A DNA stretch of 64,000 nt from Paenibacillus sp. 32352 (lineage in GTDB: Bacteria > Bacillota > Bacilli > Paenibacillales > NBRC-103111): the NCBI RefSeq assembly GCF_002042965.1, contig NZ_MZNT01000005.1, positions 62,001 through 126,000 of the forward strand, read 5' to 3'. A program made the translations under genes and the position numbers. Positions 58,466 through 64,000 of the stretch are shown piece after piece (within the stretch, counting starts at the first letter, position 1; each line of letters opens with the position of its first letter). Under the pieces are notes generated by a model. The model was not told the DNA's origin. It did no database searches and saw only the letters and a program-made list of their open reading frames with translations.

Positions 58466-59845
58466 TTAGTACAGCTTTGTCTCCTGATTGTACGACTCCA
58501 TGTTTTCCTTAACACGTTGCAGGAATCGTCCGCATATGACGCCGTCCAAAATACGGTGATCGAGGGACAAGCACAGGTTGGCCATGGAGCGTACTGCAAT
58601 CATATCCTGGATAACGACGGGCTTCTTTACGATCGATTCGAACGTAATAATGGCCGCTTGCGGATAATTGATGATCGGCTGCGTCAATATCGAACCGAAC
58701 GACCCCGTATTGTTCACCGTGAAGGTGCCTCCCTGCATGTCGTCCAGCGACAGCTTGCCGGCTCTTGTTTTGCGGGACAGCTCCTCGATTTCCCTCGCCA
58801 GCCCGGCGATATTTTTTTGATCGGCGCGCTTAATAACAGGCGTTAATACCGAATCCTCAGTACCTACCGCAAGCGATATATTGATGTCCCGCTTCACGAT
58901 GATCTTGTCGACCGCCCATACCGAGTTCATGATCGGATAATCCTTGATCGCACTGACGACGGCTTTCATCATAAAGGAAAGATACGTTAGATTCACGCCT
59001 TCCTGACGCTTGAATTCATCCTTCAGCTTGTTGCGAAGAAGCACCATATTCGTGACGTCAACCTCGATCATCATCCAGCCATGAGGAATTTCCGTCACAC
59101 TCTGACGCATATTGCGCGCGATAGCGCTGCGAATCGGCGTCACGTCGACCAAATACTCGCCTCTTCCTTCCAGAGGCTGTCCTTCCACTTCGATGCGAGG
59201 AAGCGGGGGATTCTCAGACAAGTGGATGCCAGTAGAACGCAGAGGGCCTTTAGGCGGACTCGAGAGGAACACATCCTCGGCCGTGCGGGCCTCCGACCGC
59301 TGTTCCGGCTTTGCGGCTGCGGCCTGCGGCTGCGAAGCCGGATTCGCATTGTCCGTGCGCTTCATACCAGAAGCCACGTAAGCTTCGATATCCTTGCGGG
59401 TGATACGACCGCCCAGTCCTGTGCCCTGCACATCCTCCAAGCGAATGCCATGCTCGCCGGCAAGCCTCAGTACGGCTGGGGAATACCGGTTACGCATTCC
59501 TTCCTCTCCCCCTGCTGAAGCAGTCGGTTGACCTGCTGTGCCTGCTGCGGACGAATCCTGCTGCGGCGCCGAGCCGCTTCCTTGAACCGCGGATGGTTCT
59601 TCAATAATGCAGATGGCTTCCCCTACAGCCGCGGTTTGCCCTTCGGCCACCAGCAGCTTGGTCAGACGTCCGCCGACAGGGGCCGGCATCTCCGTTGTGA
59701 CTTTATCTGTAATAAGCTCGCACAAAACATCGTACTGCTCTATATAATCTCCCGGCTGTTTCAGCCATTTTCCGATCGTTGCCGAAACCAGACTCTCCGC
59801 AAGGTGCGGAACGGTTACTTCGGTTTCCTTACTGTTCAAGGTCAT
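58466..59845 (-). CDS. bkdB: Branched-chain 2-oxoacid dehydrogenase E2 (lipoamide acyltransferase)
   Basis: The 459-residue core subunit transfers acyl groups from E1 to CoA. A lipoyl domain (lipoylated Lys48 in ITDKVTTE) is followed by a flexible Ala/Gly/Gln/Pro linker, a peripheral subunit-binding domain (YSPAVLRLAGEHGI...TGLGGRITRKDI), a second linker and the catalytic domain ending in SLDHRILDG with the active His. AGGAGG lies 8 bases before the ATG. Directly before that site lies the double hairpin repeat. Products are branched-chain acyl-CoA primers for fatty acids. Confidence 0.93.
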   Translation of the reverse strand: MTLNSKETEVTVPHLAESLVSATIGKWLKQPGDYIEQYDVLCELITDKVTTEMPAPVGGRLTKLLVAEGQTAAVGEAICIIEEPSAVQGSGSAPQQDSSAAGTAGQPTASAGGEEGMRNRYSPAVLRLAGEHGIRLEDVQGTGLGGRITRKDIEAYVASGMKRTDNANPASQPQAAAAKPEQRSEARTAEDVFLSSPPKGPLRSTGIHLSENPPLPRIEVEGQPLEGRGEYLVDVTPIRSAIARNMRQSVTEIPHGWMMIEVDVTNMVLLRNKLKDEFKRQEGVNLTYLSFMMKAVVSAIKDYPIMNSVWAVDKIIVKRDINISLAVGTEDSVLTPVIKRADQKNIAGLAREIEELSRKTRAGKLSLDDMQGGTFTVNNTGSFGSILTQPIINYPQAAIITFESIVKKPVVIQDMIAVRSMANLCLSLDHRILDGVICGRFLQRVKENMESYNQETKLY

Positions 59846-59858
59846 TAGTGGTCCCTCC

Positions 59859-59935
59859 TAAGACTTTTGCCAAAGGCAAAAGTTACTTCGTAAGCATTCT
59901 CCGTTTTGCTCTAGGCAAAAGTTACTTCGAAAGCA
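59859..59935. repeat. Tandem hairpin repeat before bkdB (two copies, 39-bp period)
   Basis: Copy 1 begins at 59859 (TAAGACTTTTGC-CAAA-GGCAAAAG, then TTACTTCGTAAGCAT); copy 2 has its TTTTGC at 59904 and ends with GTTACTTCGAAAGC. Read with bkdB, copy 1 leads through CTTAGGAGG directly into the start. The layout is the same as before scpA and fur. Confidence 0.75.
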
Positions 59936-60005
59936 ATGGTTAACTTAACAGACAAGCTGAGCCTGCACCATGCAAAACTCAGCTTGATTAAGACTCGGCC
60001 GTTGA

Positions 60006-60986
60006 CTAAAATGCAGCCAGCTCAGAGATCGCTGCCTTAATCTTGTCTACGCTAATTAAGAAAAACTTCTCCATGCTCGGGTTCATCCCGACAGCCGGAA
60101 CATCCGGTGCGCACAATCTCATAATAGGCGCATCCAGCTCGAACAGCAGCTCCTCCGCAATAATCGCCGACACTTCCGCTCCGACGCCGCCGGTTTTGTT
60201 ATCCTCGTGAATGACGAGGACTTTGCCGGTTTTGGCAGCCGCTTCCAGAATAGCCTCTTTATCCAGAGGCTGAATCGTGCGCAGATCGAGAATATGCGTG
60301 CTGATTCCTTCCTTGGCCAGCTGCTCGGCCGCTTGAAGGGCATATTGGACGGTAATGCCATAGGAAATAACCGTTACGTCGGTACCCTGGCGCTTCACAT
60401 CCGCTTTGCCGATCTCAACGATATATTCGCCGTCCGGTACTTCGCCTGTAACGCCGAGATAGCATTTTTTGTGCTCGAAATACAAGACAGGGTCCTCATC
60501 CCGGATAGCCGCTTTCATTAAGCCCTTGGCATCATAAGGATTGGAAGGCGCCACCATCTTCAGACCCGGCGTACCGAAAAATACGGATTCCGGACATTGG
60601 GAATGGTACAAAGCGCCGCCGCTGGTAGCTCCGTAAGGCGCGCGTATGACGATCGGGCAGTTCCAGTCGTTATTGGAACGGTAGCGGATTTTGGCCGCTT
60701 CGCTAATAATCTGATTCGTTGCCGGAAAGATAAAATCGGCGAACTGGATTTCCGCAATCGGCTTCATGCCGTACATCGCCGCACCGATGGCCGAACCGAC
60801 GATAACGGATTCCGCCAGCGGGGTATCGAGTACACGGTCCTCGCCGAATTGATCCCGGAGCCCCTTGGTGGCGTTCAAGACGCCGCCCTTACCGACGTCC
60901 TCGCCGAGAACAAACACATTGTCGTCCCGCTCCATCTCTTCCTTCATTGCGGAGCGGATCGCTTCCAAATAAGTGATAACGGCCAT
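60006..60986 (-). CDS. bkdAB: Branched-chain 2-oxoacid dehydrogenase E1 beta
   Basis: The 326-residue subunit forms half of the thiamine-diphosphate E1 enzyme. Landmarks are GEDVGKGGVLNATKGL, RVLDTPLAESVIVG with the activating Glu, RAPYGATSGGALYHSQ, and HILDLRTIQPLD. It follows the E1 alpha gene after 2 bases, so they are translated together. The downstream gap to bkdB (160 bases) carries the duplicated hairpin repeat. Confidence 0.94.
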   Translation of the reverse strand: MAVITYLEAIRSAMKEEMERDDNVFVLGEDVGKGGVLNATKGLRDQFGEDRVLDTPLAESVIVGSAIGAAMYGMKPIAEIQFADFIFPATNQIISEAAKIRYRSNNDWNCPIVIRAPYGATSGGALYHSQCPESVFFGTPGLKMVAPSNPYDAKGLMKAAIRDEDPVLYFEHKKCYLGVTGEVPDGEYIVEIGKADVKRQGTDVTVISYGITVQYALQAAEQLAKEGISTHILDLRTIQPLDKEAILEAAAKTGKVLVIHEDNKTGGVGAEVSAIIAEELLFELDAPIMRLCAPDVPAVGMNPSMEKFFLISVDKIKAAISELAAF

Positions 60987-60988
60987 AA

Positions 60989-61999
60989 CTATACCTCCCC
61001 TTCTTCCGCATACACGTGCTTCAGCGTATCTTCAGGCAGCGGGTATGGCGCTTGCTCGGCATATTGTGTCGCTTCGTTGATTTCCTTCTTTAGCTCCGCA
61101 AGCAGCTCTTCTTCCTGCTCATCACTCCACAAGCCGCAATCCGTTAAATATTGTCTATATTTAGGGATGCCGTCTTTGGCGCGGTTTTCCTCTACCTCTT
61201 CTTTTGTCCGATACAGCATGTCATCGTCCGAAGTGGAATGAGGCGACAATCGGTACATGACCGATTCGATTAACGTTGGACCTTCTCCGCGAAGTCCGCG
61301 CTCGCGTGCTTCTTTCACGACCCGGTATACCTCAAGAGCATCGTTGCCATCCACCTTGATTCCCGGAAATCCGTATCCGATAGCCCGCTCGGCGATACTG
61401 CCCGAAACCTGTTTATGTAAAGGAACGGAAATAGCGTACTGGTTGTTTTGACACAGGAAAATGACCGGCAGCTTGTGAACTCCAGCAAAGTTGCAGCCCT
61501 CATGGAAATCCCCCTGGTTGCTGGAGCCTTCCCCGAAGGTAACATAAGTGACGAAATCCTGCTTTTTCATTTTGCCTGCAAGGGCAATCCCTACCGCATG
61601 AGGAACCTGGGTTGTCACCGGGCTGGAGCCCGTAACAATATTCAGCTTTTTATGGCCAAAATGTCCCGGCATCTGGCGGCCGCCGCTGTTCGGATCTTCC
61701 GCCTTGGCAAACACAGACAGCATCAATTCCGTCATCGACATTCCAACGGACAGTACAAATGCATAATCACGGTAATAAGGTAAAAAGTAGTCCTTTCCTT
61801 TCTCTAAGGCAAACGCAGTCGCCACCTGCGTCACCTCTTGCCCGATACCGGATACATGAAAGCTGATTTTTCCGGCTCTTTGCAAAAGATAGGCTCGCTC
61901 GTCAAACTTTCGGGCCCTCTGCATATATTTATACATTTCAACTGCCTGCTCGTCAGACAATCCAAGCTTACGGTGTCTCATAAGTTGGCCGATGGACAT
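60989..61999 (-). CDS. bkdAA: Branched-chain 2-oxoacid dehydrogenase E1 alpha
   Basis: The 336-residue subunit binds thiamine diphosphate through GEGSSNQGDFHEGCNFA, with the NN of CQNNQYA as Mg ligand. RLSPHSTSDDD is the regulatory loop near the C-terminus. The ATG at 61999 has GGGGG upstream; a longer frame adds six residues. It decarboxylates the 2-oxoacids of valine, leucine and isoleucine. It is the second gene after lpdV, with a gap of 101 bases. Confidence 0.94.
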   Translation of the reverse strand: MSIGQLMRHRKLGLSDEQAVEMYKYMQRARKFDERAYLLQRAGKISFHVSGIGQEVTQVATAFALEKGKDYFLPYYRDYAFVLSVGMSMTELMLSVFAKAEDPNSGGRQMPGHFGHKKLNIVTGSSPVTTQVPHAVGIALAGKMKKQDFVTYVTFGEGSSNQGDFHEGCNFAGVHKLPVIFLCQNNQYAISVPLHKQVSGSIAERAIGYGFPGIKVDGNDALEVYRVVKEARERGLRGEGPTLIESVMYRLSPHSTSDDDMLYRTKEEVEENRAKDGIPKYRQYLTDCGLWSDEQEEELLAELKKEINEATQYAEQAPYPLPEDTLKHVYAEEGEV

Positions 62000-62100
62000 G
62001 GGTGGTACCCCCTTCATTCAACTTTTATTACTAGGTACTAATACTAACCCCTATAAGTATATTATAATCGGTTTCCCTTATGAATACAATTTCTGTTTCA

Positions 62101-63522
62101 TCAGATCCCGAATGCCCCTCCGTCCACCGCAAGCATGGCTTCTCCCAAAGCTTCCGATAGAGTCGGATGCGGATGAATCGTCTGCCCGACCTCCCATGGA
62201 GTCGCATCGAGCAGCTGAGCCAAAGCCGCCTCCGAAATATAATCGGTAACATGAGCCCCGATCATATGAACGCCCAAGATATCATTCGTCTTTTGATCCG
62301 CAATGACCTTTACAAATCCGTCGGATTCCCCATACAGCACTGCCTTGCCGACGGCGGAGAACGGGAAGCGGCCGATCTTCACTTCATGCCCGCGTTCAAC
62401 CGCTTGCTGTTCTGTCCACCCGATCGATGCGACTTCCGGTCTTGTATATACGCAGCGGGGGACTTGATGCACTCCGAACGTGTGAGTAGGTTGTCCGAGA
62501 CTATGCTCTACCGCAATAATCCCCTCGTGACCCGCTACGTGGGCGAGCTGAAGACCGCCGATCACATCACCGATCGCATAAATATGTGATTCTCCTGTTT
62601 GCATATGCTCATTGACCTCTATGAAGCCGTTCGTAATCTTCACATCGGTATTGTGCAGCCCAATATCTTCGACATTGGCCTGGCGCCCGACACACACCAT
62701 TACCTTTTCCGCTTGAAGCTGCTCTGTCTGTCCTTTGCGTTCGATCTGAAGCTGTACGGACCCGGACTGCTTCTCGACGGTTTCGGCCAGCACTTTGGCC
62801 CCCGTCACAACTTGAACTCCTCTTTTCTTAAGCAGACGCTCAAGCTCGCGGGAGATATCGCTATCTTCGGTTGGCAGCAAACGCTCCGCATATTCTACGA
62901 CAGTCACCTGCACGCCGAAATCAATCAGCATGGAAGCCCATTCCACACCGATGACGCCTCCTCCTACGATAACAATCGATTGAGGAAGCTCTTCCAATTG
63001 AAGCGCCTGATCGCTGTTCAGAATGAATTGTCCGTCAATGTCCAGACCCGGCAGGCTACGAGGTCTCGAGCCGGTCGCAATAATCAGCTTCTCGGGAACC
63101 AGCGTCAGAATATCGCCGTCAGCCTGTTCTACCGAAACGGAACCGGAGCGGGGTGAAAAAATGGTCGGAGACAACAGTCTCCCGTTGCCATAGAAAACTT
63201 GTATGTTATGCTTCTTCATCAGAAATTGAATGCCTTTATGCATCTGCTCGACGACGCTTTGCTTACGGGCTTGTACCCTTGCGAAATTCAGCCGGACAGA
63301 ATCCGCCTCTATGCCAAAACGCTCGCTCTCCCGCATCGTTGCATATACCTCGGCGCTGCGCAACAGCGCTTTACTAGGAATACAGCCGCGATGAAGACAT
63401 GTGCCTCCCAGCTTATCGCGTTCTACGATTGCTACCGTTTTTCCCAACTGGGCGGCACGAATGGCGGCAATATACCCTCCCGTACCTCCTCCAAGAACAA
63501 CGATGTCAAAAGCTTGCGTCAT
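62101..63522 (-). CDS. lpdV: Dihydrolipoyl dehydrogenase (E3) of the bkd complex
   Basis: The 473-residue flavoprotein re-oxidises the lipoyl group. FAD fold VVLGGGTGGY at the start, redox disulfide Cys42-Cys47 in GGTCLHRGCIPSK, NAD fold VIVGGGVIGVEWA, and the C-terminal HPHPTLSEAL with the catalytic His-Glu pair are all present. AGGAGG lies 8 bases before ATG. In B. subtilis lpdV follows ptb, bcd and buk; here none of them, nor bkdR, lies upstream, and lpdV is the first gene of the leftward unit. Confidence 0.94.
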   Translation of the reverse strand: MTQAFDIVVLGGGTGGYIAAIRAAQLGKTVAIVERDKLGGTCLHRGCIPSKALLRSAEVYATMRESERFGIEADSVRLNFARVQARKQSVVEQMHKGIQFLMKKHNIQVFYGNGRLLSPTIFSPRSGSVSVEQADGDILTLVPEKLIIATGSRPRSLPGLDIDGQFILNSDQALQLEELPQSIVIVGGGVIGVEWASMLIDFGVQVTVVEYAERLLPTEDSDISRELERLLKKRGVQVVTGAKVLAETVEKQSGSVQLQIERKGQTEQLQAEKVMVCVGRQANVEDIGLHNTDVKITNGFIEVNEHMQTGESHIYAIGDVIGGLQLAHVAGHEGIIAVEHSLGQPTHTFGVHQVPRCVYTRPEVASIGWTEQQAVERGHEVKIGRFPFSAVGKAVLYGESDGFVKVIADQKTNDILGVHMIGAHVTDYISEAALAQLLDATPWEVGQTIHPHPTLSEALGEAMLAVDGGAFGI

Positions 63523-63689
63523 ATGTAGTACCTCCTGAAATCTATGATTCTTTTATTGTAACCCTAATCCGAGTGAGAAATATAGTACAATTTAAGAAAG
63601 ATGCATGAAAAGTTAACGATTCTATGGTACTTTAATAGTTGGGATTTTCTTAGCGATGTTGGTTGGACTATACATAAAAGGAGCACATC

Positions 63690-63959
63690 ATGAAAGCGAC
63701 GTTCTATCGGTTTATTGCCGTTCTGCTGCTGGTCATTCCGGGTATTATGGCAACCTACGGATTTTTGGCAATGAAGGATGCTTTCTTCAACCAGTTTGGA
63801 GCGGCCGAGCTGAACCCCCACTTTCAATGGGGTAAATTTATATTAGGTTTCATCTTATTTCTCGCAGGAGTGGCCTATATCGGCGGCTGGATTTTTTTCA
63901 GAGACCGCAAGCGCAATTATGTCGCCCCGCGGTTTAAGAAGAAGCGGAAAAAACAATAG
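63690..63959 (+). CDS. DUF2627 two-span membrane protein (YqzF-like)
   Basis: The 89-residue protein has two membrane segments (residues about 7-27 and 49-69) and a very basic tail (PRFKKKRKKQ). It matches DUF2627, found beside bkd genes in Bacillales (YqzF). Function unknown. AAGGAG lies 8 bases before ATG. It is divergent from lpdV with 167 bases between, where I see no good SigL (-24/-12) site. Confidence 0.85.
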   Translation: MKATFYRFIAVLLLVIPGIMATYGFLAMKDAFFNQFGAAELNPHFQWGKFILGFILFLAGVAYIGGWIFFRDRKRNYVAPRFKKKRKKQ

Positions 63960-64000
63960 GAGCCATCCCTTGGAGACGGGAGAGGCTCCTCAGTTTTGTT
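63960..64000 (+). terminator. Terminator after the DUF2627 gene
   Basis: GGAGCC...CCC pairs with GGG...GGCTCC and is followed by TCAGTTTTGTT at the window edge. The T run may continue past the window. Confidence 0.75.

Overview
The window is a 64-kb stretch of chromosome from an endospore-forming member of the Bacillota, most likely a Paenibacillaceae species (Paenibacillus or a close relative). The evidence is the gene content and order: spmA-spmB with dacB, the spoIIA operon, spoVAA/AB/AF, spoIIM, mciZ, resABCDE, a rib operon under an FMN riboswitch, and bkd genes, arranged much as in the Bacillus subtilis 2.27-2.5 Mb region. There are no rRNA or tRNA genes, insertion sequences, prophages or CRISPR arrays, so this is core chromosome rather than an accessory island.

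Layout. 1-7.0 kb: glutamate dehydrogenase, PrsW, a MecA paralogue, a lipoprotein polysaccharide deacetylase, a CPBP protease and a rhodanese. 7.2-9.3 kb: a serine T-box leader (AGC specifier) and serA. 9.4-16.5 kb: resA-resB-resC-resD-resE (cytochrome c maturation and redox sensing) and rluB, read leftwards. 16.5-22.7 kb: a compact amidase-fold protein, spmB, spmA, dacB, an SRAP protein, an HD-GYP protein, ytfJ and ytfI. 22.8-28.4 kb: scpB-scpA, then ribD-ribE-ribBA-ribH behind an FMN riboswitch. 28.5-38.1 kb: a phosphodiester glycosidase, ppiB, lysA, spoVAF, spoVAB, spoVAA, sigF, spoIIAB, spoIIAA and dacF. 38.2-39.6 kb: a tethered CuA-type cupredoxin, a YvyF-like protein and an unlisted 28-codon gene behind a consensus-like forespore (SigG) promoter. 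39.6-46.6 kb: a two-component system divergent from a four-gene glycosylation operon (GT39, GT2, GtrA, GalU). 46.7-56.9 kb: punA, deoB, xerD, a DUF4227 gene, ald, lepB, fur, spoIIM, an endonuclease Q-like gene, nudF, mciZ and a DUF3866 gene. 57.1-64 kb: an M20 peptidase, prli42, and the branched-chain 2-oxoacid dehydrogenase genes bkdB-bkdAB-bkdAA-lpdV, then DUF2627.

How the genes fit together. Much of the window serves sporulation. SpoIIAA/SpoIIAB/SigF start the forespore programme and SpoIIM takes part in engulfment. DacB/SpmA/SpmB shape the cortex, SpoVA proteins move dipicolinate, and MciZ blocks FtsZ in the mother cell. Promoter-like sequences matching SigH (spoIIA), SigE (dacB, spoIIM) and SigG (spoVAA and the 28-codon gene) can be read directly upstream of these genes. 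The remaining genes are respiration (Res), riboflavin, amino-acid, nucleoside and branched-chain metabolism, and envelope glycosylation.

The most interesting items are: the 28-codon putative forespore gene; a short hairpin repeat that sits directly before the ribosome binding sites of scpA, fur and bkdB; a long MciZ whose tail overlaps the convergent gene; four CTGAA boxes at exact 11-bp spacing between the two-component system and the glycosylation operon; and a compact amidase-fold protein beside spmB. All functional calls are from reading the sequence; no database search was run.
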